DNA from: Maribacter sp.
GTDB lineage: Bacteria > Bacteroidota > Bacteroidia > Flavobacteriales > Flavobacteriaceae
Length of the DNA: 64,000 bases
Assembly: GCA_024643345.1 (NCBI GenBank)
Contig: JAHENB010000063.1
Location: forward strand, 137,013-201,012
Direction: 5' to 3'
Position numbers and translations under genes: made by a program. Shown piece after piece: positions 29,301-36,620 of this stretch (position 1 is the stretch's first letter; every line of letters begins with the position of its first letter). The notes under the pieces are model-generated. The model had not been told where the DNA came from, searched no databases, and saw only the letters and a program-made list of their open reading frames with translations.

Positions 29301-29605
29301 GCTTGGGCGGTGATGTCCTCGAACTGCCAGTTGCCTTTGTTGAGGAACAGCTTATTGTCTACCATGTTCCCGGTAAAGTATATGTCTTCCAATCCGTCGT
29401 TGTTGATATCCCCTATGGCCACCCCGCCACCATTATAGAAATTGCGATACAGGTAGGGATTGAACCCTTCGTCATAGGTAAGCGAATTTTCAAAAAAGAT
29501 ACCCGATTCCGCACCTTTTAACACAAAAAGTGGTTGTGAATCTTCGGGTTGATCGGACGTACAGGAAACAAATAATAGCACAGTAAAAGCGATAAATTGT
29601 TTCAT
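26333..29605 (-). CDS. FG-GAP/VCBS repeat lipoprotein with ASPIC/UnbV domain (first paralogue)
   Basis: First of three paralogues, 1,090 residues from the ATG at 29605 (MKQFIAFTVLLFVSC, lipobox at Cys15; an ATG three codons earlier is also possible). Calcium-loop blades include GDINNDGLEDIYF, ADVNGDGWLDLYV, FDYDKDGDLDAYV, GDFNNDHWTDMYI, ADLDNDHRTDLMV, FDMDNDGLRDIFI and GDLDNDGDLDLVV. An ASPIC/UnbV domain lies at about residues 521-595 (IGAKASITFLG to VQWPDGAE), and a second propeller follows with ADINQDGIVDFFV and TDVDGDGQTDLFF. The Asp-rich residues after the lipid Cys (CTSDQPEDS) look like a Bacteroidota lipoprotein-export signal, implying a surface location. It follows susD across a terminator hairpin. 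Confidence 0.88.
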   Translation of the reverse strand: MKQFIAFTVLLFVSCTSDQPEDSQPLFVLKGAESGIFFENSLTYDEGFNPYLYRNFYNGGGVAIGDINNDGLEDIYFTGNMVDNKLFLNKGNWQFEDITAQAMVACPKVWSTGATFADVNGDGWLDLYVCKAGKPEGPNRHNELFINNGDLTFTESAKAYGLDVEGLSVQAAFFDYDKDGDLDAYVLNNALKSVIGFELIKDQRTLPDISGNGNKFFRNDGGKYIDITQEAGIYSSKIGFGLGITLGDFNNDHWTDMYISNDFFEKDYLYLNDTHGKFTEAMETYFGSISMGSMGADLADLDNDHRTDLMVTEMLPATQDRQKTKTLFESWDKHQLAKQQGYYDQFSRNTLQRNLGEQGFLELGRQAQVSATEWSWGALLFDMDNDGLRDIFISNGIFKDLLDRDYLTFEANEETVKNRINKKERNVITKLIDAMPSQAVPNAAFHNLGDFNFENTTEKWGLALPSFSNGSAYGDLDNDGDLDLVVNNVNMPSFVYENTTDTLKHRSIILKLSQNNGNTSAIGAKASITFLGNQKGYGENYVSRGFQSSVASGIHFGVGAAETVDSIRVQWPDGAETLLTTVATNKTYTLEHPGKNNGPISTGGIGNVKSAGIIKKSLPLFDYVHRENSYIDFNNERLLPQMYSNEGPAFAVADINQDGIVDFFVGGAKNQSGRIFFSTHTGYREMTTPFEDALESEDVDALFFDGDNDGDLDLYVCHGGKAYSPYSIALNDTYYRNDSGVFQKMGHSLTFPSTISSSVVKSADYDNDGDQDLFVGERYKTNLYGLPGTGYLMENDGTGVFKAKEVPLLNNIGMITDASWADINNDGWQDLIIVGEWMGVKILLNQNGKLSDKSKDYDLEGTKGLWTSLAVSDVDADGDLDIIAGNIGRNNFYEPHMKMFIGDFDGNGFQEQIICKQLGGKYYPIVDKDELISQIPNLKKTLLFYKDYAKADMLSIFPGLKLESTVNAEIETTESTIFFNEKGKFIAYALPSEIQYAPVYAINATDVDGDGQTDLFFGGNQYLVKPQFGRYDASKGWAIMGGFSPEKGFNKVIPLNIRGQIRDLKWIDYNGKKILIASINNEKTSFHEFE

Positions 29606-29620
29606 TGGGAACATTCAATC

Positions 29621-29651
29621 AAAAAAAAGGGTTGCTCTAAAGAACAACCCT
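29621..29651 (-). terminator. Intrinsic terminator (or attenuating hairpin) between susD and the first VCBS gene
   Basis: On the minus strand AGGGTTG (29651-29645 side) pairs with CAACCCT (29634-29628 side) across a 10-base loop and is followed at once by a run of T (29621-29628). It sits 23 bases after the susD stop and 16 bases before the next ATG. That is a typical place for partial termination that keeps susCD transcript high relative to downstream genes. Confidence 0.8.
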
Positions 29652-29673
29652 CGAAAATAAGAAATCTTTGGAA

Positions 29674-31260
29674 TTAGTACCCAGGGTTCTGTGTTAAAGT
29701 ACCACCAGAAGCATCTATTTGGGCTTGTGGTATTGGGAAAAGATTCCTGAACGATTCATTGTTGGTTTTGAACTGCCATGTATCCTGGAATTTACCGAAT
29801 CGGATCATATCGGTCCTACGGCTCGATTCCTGGAACATTTCCCTTCCCCTTTCATCGTAGAAACCATCAGCGTCAATAGATCCCAAAATGGCCACGCCCG
29901 CCCTTGTGCGCAAGGCATTCACATCGGGCAATGATAGATTCCAATCGCCTGCGGCACGCGAACGGGCCTCGGCACGGATCAAGTGCACATCACCCAAACG
30001 AACGATGGGGTAATCATTGTCCATATCGCCTCTTTGAAACAATTTAAAGCTGAACTTGTACATCCTCACCCCGCCTTGTCTTAGGCTATTGGGCTCCAAC
30101 TCGTTGGTCGAAGGCGTATAATTGATGACCAGGTCATCGTCGTCAGCCGCAAAGTCCAATAATGGGTTGCCGGTAAAATCGGTCTGTGGGCCTTCCAAAA
30201 AGTTGGCTTCCTTTCTTAAATCGCCATCTTCATAGCTATTATAGAAATCTTCAAGTACGGCGAATCCGTTCCAGGGCTGGGCATCCAAGCCCCATGTCAA
30301 CTGACTTGGTCCGTGCAAGGTCATTTGGGCGAAGTTCATTCCAGTGGCACTGGTCTCGTCATATTCTATCGCGAAAATGATTTCAGGATTGTTCTCGTTC
30401 AATGGTGAGAAAACGGCAGCGTAGCCTTCCAGGGTTTCGGGATCGGTGGCAACATCCGGCCTTTTTGCAAGGTTGGGGACCGAACACCCGGTTGAACACA
30501 ATTGATATGGACTATTGTCCAAGATATAGGTAGCTGCCCAATCGGCCTCTTGATACTTGGGCGTTCCCGTATATACTTCGGCATTCAAATACAATTTCGC
30601 CAAAATGCCCAAAGCGGCATATTGGTTGATCCTGTAATTCGAAATCTCGGTGTTCAAAGGACTGGCGGAAAGATCCATCGAGGCGGTAACCGCAGGTATC
30701 CCGAGGGCGGCCAACAATTCACTTTCAACAAAATTATATACCGTTTGCCTATCCGATTGCGGTGCATCGGTCCCAGCGGCGGTAATGATCTTTACCCTTC
30801 CAAAGGTATCCAATAACCTCCAATAGAAATATGCCCTTAAAGCCCTGACCTGGGCGGTCTCGTTTGCGGTCAAAGTGCCTGCAAGGGTGGTGTTGCACTC
30901 TCCGATTCCTGCGTAGGCATCGTTCCAAGTGTCGTTGATACGGTTAATGGATGAATCCCAGGTATGACGGTGCAAATTGATCCATATACCGCCATCGAAC
31001 CAGTCACCGCCTTTTTGGCCCACCATCATTTCATCGCTCGTCAGCGATTGCAGCGGAAAATACCCACCATTAGTGGCCGATCCTGCCCTAAGTCTTCCAA
31101 AAGGAGCCAAAAGAACACCGCCACCGCCACCGCCGCCTACGGAGACACCGTCATTGGAAAATTGCTCGGTAAGTTGATCATCTATCGTATAGTCCAGATC
31201 GGTACAGGAAAATCCTATAAGTACCGTACTGAGGAGCGTTAGTTTAATTATGCGTTTCAT
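29674..31260 (-). CDS. SusD/RagB-family surface glycan-binding lipoprotein
   Basis: A 528-residue outer-membrane lipoprotein that forms the lid over its SusC partner and helps capture glycan. Lipobox LIGFSC puts the lipid on Cys19. SusD landmarks are NRINDTWNDAYAGIGECNTTL, the helical segment RALRAYFYWRLLDTFGRV, a YPIVRLGDVHLIRAEARSRA motif near the C-terminus, and FLEGPQTD/RREMFQESSRRTDMIRFG-type endings. Odd features are seven consecutive glycines (residues 42-48) and an FGRLRAG heptapeptide (54-60), which is the translation of a small dispersed DNA repeat inside the gene. The gene lies ten bases after susC and is followed by a terminator hairpin. Confidence 0.95.
   Translation of the reverse strand: MKRIIKLTLLSTVLIGFSCTDLDYTIDDQLTEQFSNDGVSVGGGGGGGVLLAPFGRLRAGSATNGGYFPLQSLTSDEMMVGQKGGDWFDGGIWINLHRHTWDSSINRINDTWNDAYAGIGECNTTLAGTLTANETAQVRALRAYFYWRLLDTFGRVKIITAAGTDAPQSDRQTVYNFVESELLAALGIPAVTASMDLSASPLNTEISNYRINQYAALGILAKLYLNAEVYTGTPKYQEADWAATYILDNSPYQLCSTGCSVPNLAKRPDVATDPETLEGYAAVFSPLNENNPEIIFAIEYDETSATGMNFAQMTLHGPSQLTWGLDAQPWNGFAVLEDFYNSYEDGDLRKEANFLEGPQTDFTGNPLLDFAADDDDLVINYTPSTNELEPNSLRQGGVRMYKFSFKLFQRGDMDNDYPIVRLGDVHLIRAEARSRAAGDWNLSLPDVNALRTRAGVAILGSIDADGFYDERGREMFQESSRRTDMIRFGKFQDTWQFKTNNESFRNLFPIPQAQIDASGGTLTQNPGY
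31079..31105. repeat. Small dispersed repeat inside susD (FGRLRAG / ALSLPKG type)
   Basis: The plus strand reads CCTGCCCTAAGTCTTCCAAA followed by AGG. This is a diverged copy of the short repeat that in many genomes reads through as ALSLSKG on one strand and FDKLRAG on the other. Here the translations are PALSLPKG (plus) and FGRLRAG (minus, the susD frame). It is inserted in frame between LLAP and SATNGGYFPLQ in the flexible N-terminal part of SusD, so the gene stays open. Recognition of the repeat rests on memory of such translations. Confidence 0.55.
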
Positions 31261-31270
31261 AGTTTTTTTT

Positions 31271-34258
31271 TTAAAAGTTAACGTTTAATCCTAAGGAAAA
31301 AGTTCTGGATTGGAAATAGGTATTACGCCTATCGATACCGGGAGCCAAAACATTCGCAGATCCTGACCGCAGGTTGCTCACCAAATCATCGGGAACGTCT
31401 TGTAAGGCAGGATCGGGTTGGGTGCCTGAATAACCGGTAATGGTAAACAGGTTCTGTGCACTCACGCTCAGCCGAATATTTTTGATGTAATCGTTGCTGA
31501 GATCAAAGTTGTACCCTACGGAAAGGTTGTCTAACCTAAAAAAATCGGCTTTCTCTACGTAGTAAGAACTGAACTGCGCCGTTTTGATTTCTGGCCTGGC
31601 ATATTTTGTGTTCACAAAGTTATAGGAAGCCTGAGATCCGATGATGGGCTCATAGAAGGCGCGGAACGAATTGACCAAGCTATGGCCAAATACCCCTCTG
31701 AAGAAGGCGTTCACATCCCAATTGCCGAATGCCAATTGGTTGGTCCATCCCAATTCGAAATCGGGGATACCCTTGCCCAATACTTCAAAGTCTGCATTTT
31801 CGTCCAACGCACTGCCCTGCCCGGTAATCAATTGGCCATCGCCATTGATGTCAACCAAGATGGGTGTGCCATTGGCATCGACATCCCCTGAAAAAACGGG
31901 TCCCCAAATCTGGCCCACTTCTTCGCCTTCTTTTACCAAGATTACATTGGTGTCGTTTTGTCCCGGTGATCCCAAGTTCGCGATGACCTGATCGCCCTGT
32001 GCGTTTTCCTTCAGGATGGTCTTGTAGGTAGAAAAAATAAGTCCGGAATTATAGGTTAGGCCCTCCTTCTTAAGGATGTCATAATTGATGCTGAATTCCA
32101 CACCATTGGTCCTTAGTTTTCCTGCGTTCTCATAACGTTGGCCAATACCGTTGAACAAGGCGGCATCGACGTTGGCAAGGAAGATGAAATCTACAATGTT
32201 CCTGTTATAAATATCCAGTGTGGCCGACAAACGGTCCATGGCATATTCGACCCCGAAGTTCAGCTCGCGCTTTTCCTCCCATTTTAAATCGGGATTGGCG
32301 GCCCGGGTTCCATTTGAAGTTCCGGAACCGCTGCTTCCACTTGAACCATTGACCACATCATAAACAGTTTCGTACAATCCGACCCCTGGGGGTATGGCCC
32401 CAGTAACGCCATAGCCAAGACGTGCTTTCAGTAAATTCACATTATCCAATTGCAGGTATTTATTGATATCTGCCCCAACGGCGATGGCGGGGAAAAGACC
32501 CCATTGTTGATCTGGACCAAAACGGCTCGACCCTTCCCTTCTTATAGAGGCATTCAAGTATATGGCATCATCAAAGGTCGCGTTTACGCGGCCAAAGAAT
32601 GCGATGATCTTGTCCCCGTCCCTTCGGCTACTGTTGGCCGTAATTCGGCCGGCTTCCAAAAGGTCCTGGGAAGTTTGTATACTATTGCTAAAATCGAAGT
32701 TTACCCCGGGAGGGAAATCCCCTAATCCGAAGAAGTAGTCGTTATAATCATTTTCCTGATAAGAGTATCCCCCGGCCACGGTAAGCGCAACTAGGTCGGA
32801 GATGGTATTGGTATACGTGCCATAGGCCTCGAATAATTGGAAACTTTCGTCCTTGGAAAGGAAATTCGCCCTACCCCTAGCCGTAGGGCTTACGGCATTA
32901 CCACCGAACAAAGTAGTCGTGGGATAATAAATTCTGGTATCCGATTTAATGTTTTGACCTGCGTAACTTACGTTTGCCGAAAAATGATCGGTAAATCGAT
33001 AGTTCGCGTTCAAGCTGTAATTCAAGGTATTCGATTCTTCCTTGTTCTTGCTCTGATTGGCAATGGATGCCGGGTTGAAACTATCAAAAAGTCCCAAGGT
33101 TTCAAAATATCCTCCATATTGGGCAGAGGCAAAAGGGAATGGTGCATCGTCGCCAAAAACCGGAGCTGTTGGGTTGTAGGTTACGGCATAACGCAATGCC
33201 TCATAAAAGCCCCTTTCCCTTTCCCGTTGGGTAAGGGCGGTATTGAAATCAAGTTTCAATTTATCGTTCATCAGCCTTGTCGAAAAATTGGTACGTGCAT
33301 TGAACTGGGTGTTACCTGAATTGATAAGGATCCCCTCATTTTCTCTGTAGTTGGCCGATACACGATAAGTCACATCTTCGGTTCCCCCGACTGCCGATAT
33401 GTTATGTACCTGAGAAAAGCCACTCTGGGTCACTTCCTCGATCCAATCGGTCGAACTTCCCAAATCGTTACCTCCAGCTGCCAAAAATTCATCACTGTTC
33501 ATGACCTTGACTTGGTTGGCGATGGTCGAAACAGCAAACTGACCGTTATAGGTCAACTGCATGGGCTGCCCTGTCCTACCCGATTTGGTGGTTACCAGGA
33601 TGACCCCGCTCGAGCCCCGTGTACCATAAATAGCGGCCGCGGAACCATCTTTCAACACGGTGATGTTCTCTATATCGTTAGGGTCTACATTATTTAGACT
33701 GCCCCCAAGTACCCCATCGATGACCACAAGAGGCTCGGTATTGCCACCGATTGTTGAAATACCCCTTAATCGAATGGTTGGCGCGGCATTGGGGTCGCCC
33801 CCTCTGTTATAAACGCTCAGGCCGGCAACCTTACCTTCCAATAGTTGGGTAGGCGCACTGATGATCCCCTGGTTGAAATCTTCTGCATTTACGCTGGTTA
33901 CCGCAGTGGTAATTTCTTTTTTCGCCTGGGAGCCGTAACCTGTTACGACCACTTCTTCCAATGCCTGGGCATCTTCTTCCAAGGTGACGTTGATGGTGGT
34001 TTGCCCACCAACGGCGATCTCAGTGGTTTTAAAACCAATATAACTGATCACCAAAGTGGCATCGCCTGAGGCGTTGATGGTAAAATTCCCATCGAAATCG
34101 GTCTGCGTGCCCGTGGTCGTTCCCTTGACCACAACACTTGCTCCCGGTAGGGGTCCGTTCGCATCGGAAACCATACCGGTCACTTCCTGTGCATGAGTTA
34201 TCCCAAAGCACAAGAAGGCCCCGAGAATCATCACACTTTTGAATAGAGTAATCTTCAT
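31271..34258 (-). CDS. SusC/RagA-family TonB-dependent outer-membrane transporter
   Basis: A 995-residue TonB-linked outer-membrane barrel that imports oligosaccharide or other ligand captured by its SusD partner. Domains in order are a signal peptide (about 1-23), a carboxypeptidase-like domain (about 25-105, VTGMVSDANGPLPGASVVVKGT...), a TonB box region LEEVVVTGYGSQAKKE, a plug domain (about 115-230, with VVIDGVLGG, NDIENITVLKDGSAAAIYGTRGSSGVILVTTKSG), then the beta-barrel ending RTFSLGLNVNF with a terminal Phe. It is first of the minus-strand series and faces a LacI-type regulator. The gap between them holds a LacI-like operator. Ligand specificity cannot be read. Confidence 0.96.
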   Translation of the reverse strand: MKITLFKSVMILGAFLCFGITHAQEVTGMVSDANGPLPGASVVVKGTTTGTQTDFDGNFTINASGDATLVISYIGFKTTEIAVGGQTTINVTLEEDAQALEEVVVTGYGSQAKKEITTAVTSVNAEDFNQGIISAPTQLLEGKVAGLSVYNRGGDPNAAPTIRLRGISTIGGNTEPLVVIDGVLGGSLNNVDPNDIENITVLKDGSAAAIYGTRGSSGVILVTTKSGRTGQPMQLTYNGQFAVSTIANQVKVMNSDEFLAAGGNDLGSSTDWIEEVTQSGFSQVHNISAVGGTEDVTYRVSANYRENEGILINSGNTQFNARTNFSTRLMNDKLKLDFNTALTQRERERGFYEALRYAVTYNPTAPVFGDDAPFPFASAQYGGYFETLGLFDSFNPASIANQSKNKEESNTLNYSLNANYRFTDHFSANVSYAGQNIKSDTRIYYPTTTLFGGNAVSPTARGRANFLSKDESFQLFEAYGTYTNTISDLVALTVAGGYSYQENDYNDYFFGLGDFPPGVNFDFSNSIQTSQDLLEAGRITANSSRRDGDKIIAFFGRVNATFDDAIYLNASIRREGSSRFGPDQQWGLFPAIAVGADINKYLQLDNVNLLKARLGYGVTGAIPPGVGLYETVYDVVNGSSGSSGSGTSNGTRAANPDLKWEEKRELNFGVEYAMDRLSATLDIYNRNIVDFIFLANVDAALFNGIGQRYENAGKLRTNGVEFSINYDILKKEGLTYNSGLIFSTYKTILKENAQGDQVIANLGSPGQNDTNVILVKEGEEVGQIWGPVFSGDVDANGTPILVDINGDGQLITGQGSALDENADFEVLGKGIPDFELGWTNQLAFGNWDVNAFFRGVFGHSLVNSFRAFYEPIIGSQASYNFVNTKYARPEIKTAQFSSYYVEKADFFRLDNLSVGYNFDLSNDYIKNIRLSVSAQNLFTITGYSGTQPDPALQDVPDDLVSNLRSGSANVLAPGIDRRNTYFQSRTFSLGLNVNF

Positions 34259-34371
34259 AAAAGTTAGTTTAAGTTGAGTTAATTTGTTAAAAGCTAAAAA
34301 AAAGATAGTCTAAAAACTAAAAATATAAAAAAAAGATGTAAAAATACCGATTAGGACAATCTGTGGCGTTC

Positions 34372-34385
34372 CGCAAACGGTTTCG
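34372..34385. promoter_or_regulatory. LacI-family operator candidate
   Basis: CGCAAACGGTTTCG is an imperfect palindrome centred on a CG step, with five of seven base pairs symmetric. It has the AAxCGxTT core common to operators of LacI-family regulators. It lies 114 bases upstream of the susC ATG and 219 bases upstream of the neighbouring lacI-type gene. Confidence 0.5.
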
Positions 34386-34425
34386 TGTTAATAACTTTTA
34401 CCCATATGTATAATCACAAATAGAC

Positions 34426-34445
34426 TTGAGTTATTTTGAGCTATT
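34426..34445 (+). repeat. Tandem 10-base direct repeat in the susC-lacI gap
   Basis: TTGAGTTATT is followed immediately by TTGAGCTATT (nine of ten identical). A one-helical-turn period is the kind of arrangement bound by activators with side-by-side subunits, but the match could be chance in A/T-rich sequence. Confidence 0.3.
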
Positions 34446-34603
34446 CTTAAAAGATACTGGTTTTAAATGAATTATTATCGATTTTGTGTAAAAATAATCA
34501 TTTTTTAAGTTTCCAAAATTTCTCCATTTTAACGGTAATTAGCCCGCTGCCATTTTTAATATTGGTTAAATTTACTACCCAACGATACTCAAATTAGAAT
34601 GGC

Positions 34604-35632
34604 GTGAAACAGAAAATGACACTGAAGGATATTGCAAGGGAACTTGATGTTTCCATATCCACGGTTTCGAAGGCTTTAAATGACAGCGTTGAAATAGGAC
34701 AGGATACCAAAGACAAGATCAAGGCTTTTGCGAAACTTTACAATTATAGGCCAAACAACATCGCGATAAGCCTTAAAAACAAACGCACTAAGAATATCGG
34801 GGTCATTATTCCCGATATATTGCATTATTTTTTCACCACTGTATTCAGGGGCATTGAACAATATGTGAACGAACGTGGATACAATGTCATTGTTTGTGTT
34901 TCGGATGAATCTTTTGATAAGGAAGTGATCAATATGGAAATGTTGGCGAATGGCCTCATTGACGGCTTTATTATGTCGCTCTCGGCGGAAACCCAACAAA
35001 AAAACGATTTTACCCATTTGAAGGAAGTCGCAGATCAGGGCATTCCCGTGGTGCTTTTTGACAGGGTTACCGATGACTTTGCTTGTGACAAAGTAATTAT
35101 AAACGATTTTGAGATTGCCTATGAGGCAGTGGAAAAATTTATTCAAAACGGGCGAAAACGAATTGCTTTGGTCACTACTGAAAGTTATTTCAATGTTAGT
35201 AGAAAGAGGTCGGAAGGGTATCAAAAGGCAATTATCAACAATGGTTTGGGCTTTGACGATCAATTGGTACTGCGATTGCCCTACGCAAATCTGAACGATC
35301 TCGAGATCAGTAATTTTTTGGATGAAAATGTAATCGATGCCATTCTTTGCGTCAATGAACTTTTTGCCATCCAATGCATGCGTTTGGCCCAAAAAAAAGG
35401 ATTAAAAATCCCCTCAGACATCGCCGTAATCGGGTTTACCGATGGAATCCTTTCCCGATATGGCCATCCGACGCTGACCACAGTCGACCAGCACGGTGAC
35501 CGAATGGGGGCCGTGGCTGCCCGATTATTGATCGATAGGATAGAAAATGATATCTCCGATGAATCGGAAAATTTTCAAACTGAGATTATCGAGGCGACCC
35601 TGATAGAAAGGGAATCGACAGTAAATGATTAA
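34604..35632 (+). CDS. LacI-family transcriptional regulator
   Basis: A 342-residue regulator with an N-terminal helix-turn-helix (TLKDIARELDVSISTVSKALN, about residues 6-26) and hinge (YNYRPNNIAISLKNKRTKNIGVIIPD). A periplasmic-binding-protein-like sensor domain follows, ending with the VIGFTDGILSRYGHPTLTTVDQHGDRMGAVAARLLIDRI segment. It should bind a sugar effector and control the adjacent susC and/or the pgmB-GH65-GH13 genes. The start shown is GTG at 34604; an ATG at 34616 (MTLKD) would remove four residues and is an equally plausible start. The nearby ATG at 34599 is out of use because its frame stops at once. A candidate operator lies upstream of susC. Confidence 0.93.
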   Translation: MKQKMTLKDIARELDVSISTVSKALNDSVEIGQDTKDKIKAFAKLYNYRPNNIAISLKNKRTKNIGVIIPDILHYFFTTVFRGIEQYVNERGYNVIVCVSDESFDKEVINMEMLANGLIDGFIMSLSAETQQKNDFTHLKEVADQGIPVVLFDRVTDDFACDKVIINDFEIAYEAVEKFIQNGRKRIALVTTESYFNVSRKRSEGYQKAIINNGLGFDDQLVLRLPYANLNDLEISNFLDENVIDAILCVNELFAIQCMRLAQKKGLKIPSDIAVIGFTDGILSRYGHPTLTTVDQHGDRMGAVAARLLIDRIENDISDESENFQTEIIEATLIERESTVND

Positions 35633-35802
35633 ATTCTGCAATGCAAAGTGTTATGAAATAAGTTAGATTCAAAGTATCTTGTTCCCGAAACCTTGTCAAT
35701 AATCCTGAATTATATAAAGACGCCCTAGTTAAAAGTGATTGAAGTAGGGATATTCTTTATAATTGTGACGCATTATTTTCAGTAAAGCTGTATAACTCAA
35801 TA

Positions 35803-35810
35803 TATTTTTG
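35803..35810 (+). promoter_or_regulatory. Possible promoter -7 element for pgmB-GH65-GH13
   Basis: TATTTTTG, an exact TAnnTTTG match 39 bases before the pgmB ATG, but without a TTG at 17-23 bases upstream and in A/T-rich sequence. The rest of the 217-base gap between the regulator and pgmB shows no other recognisable element. Confidence 0.4.
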
Positions 35811-35849
35811 CTCAAAATGTTAGTGTCCTTTTAAGAAACCAACTACCCT

Positions 35850-36521
35850 ATGAAAAAACCTGGATTCATTTTTGATCTCGATGGTGTGATCGTCGATACT
35901 GCAAAGTATCATTATATGGCATGGAAAAAACTTGCCGATGAGTTGGGCATAAGTTTTACTGAGGAAGACAATGAAAATTTTAAAGGGGTCAGTCGAAAAC
36001 GATGCCTGGAAATTTTATTGGAGATGGGAGGGCTAAGCGTTTCTCCGGAACAATTCAACGGTTGGTTGGCAGAAAAGAACGAAGATTACCTATCTTATAT
36101 CACAGGCATGGACGAAACCGAAATTTTACCGGATGTGACCAAGGTGCTCGACTATCTTAAAGATAGGGGAATACCCATGGCTTTGGGTTCAGCGAGTAAA
36201 AATGCCAAACCAATTTTGGAAAAGGTAAAGCTTTTGCCTTATTTTGATGTCATTGTTGACGGCAACGCGGTGAGTAAGGCAAAGCCCGACCCTGAAGTGT
36301 TCTTGATCGCAGCAGAGAAATTGGGAGTAGGCGCTACAGATTGTGTGGTGTTCGAAGATGCCTTGGCGGGAATAGAAGCAGCAAATACGGCCCATATGAC
36401 CAGTGTTGGCATTGGCGATGGTTCAGTACTTTCCGCGGCCGATTATAATTTTGTAGATTTTACCGAAATCGATTTTGGGTTTTTAGACCACTTGATAGCA
36501 AAGGCCAACCTTGTCCCTTAA
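35850..36521 (+). CDS. pgmB: Beta-phosphoglucomutase (HAD family)
   Basis: Converts beta-glucose-1-phosphate to glucose-6-phosphate. The 223-residue HAD protein has the catalytic DxD pair at residues 9-11 (FIFDLDGVIVDTAKYH), the small helical cap with FKGVSRKRCLEILLEMGG, the motif II Ser and motif III in LGSASKNAKPILEKVKL, and the acidic motif FEDALAGIEAA. The cap residues and the context identify the pgmB branch. The next gene encodes a GH65 enzyme, a family that phosphorolyses alpha-glucosides to beta-glucose-1-phosphate, exactly this enzyme's substrate. The two therefore form a phosphorolytic disaccharide pathway. Confidence 0.94.
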   Translation: MKKPGFIFDLDGVIVDTAKYHYMAWKKLADELGISFTEEDNENFKGVSRKRCLEILLEMGGLSVSPEQFNGWLAEKNEDYLSYITGMDETEILPDVTKVLDYLKDRGIPMALGSASKNAKPILEKVKLLPYFDVIVDGNAVSKAKPDPEVFLIAAEKLGVGATDCVVFEDALAGIEAANTAHMTSVGIGDGSVLSAADYNFVDFTEIDFGFLDHLIAKANLVP

Positions 36522-36620
36522 GGATAGCCAGTTTATCCCTTGGCGTGCGGATCCAATATTTATAAAATAAAAATTAACGACTTCCATTATAACTGGAAAC
36601 AATCTTTAAACGAGCAACCT

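Larger units (their letters stand above)
34259..34603. other. Regulatory gap between susC and the LacI regulator
   Basis: 345 bases without a gene, strongly A/T-rich. It holds a LacI-type operator candidate (34372-34385) and a tandem 10-base direct repeat (34426-34445). There are imperfect -7 elements for susC (TATCTTTT on the minus strand, 34301-34308) and for lacI (TAAATTTA, 34567-34574), each one base off TAnnTTTG. The layout is that of a divergent control region serving both the susCD series and the regulator. Confidence 0.6.

Noticed and set aside
31100-31140. Glycine-encoding GGN tract in susD as a possible phase-variable repeat
   Set aside because: The tract mixes GGC and GGT units in an irregular pattern rather than a uniform repeat, and the frame is intact. 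I see no evidence of slippage.
34676-35392. 238-residue minus-strand open frame inside the LacI regulator gene
   Set aside because: The opposite frame encodes a clear LacI protein with intact motifs; this frame shows no family signal.
35633-35849. Gap after the LacI gene as a possible small RNA or riboswitch
   Set aside because: A/T-rich with only a possible -7 element. I found no stable stem or known aptamer pattern.
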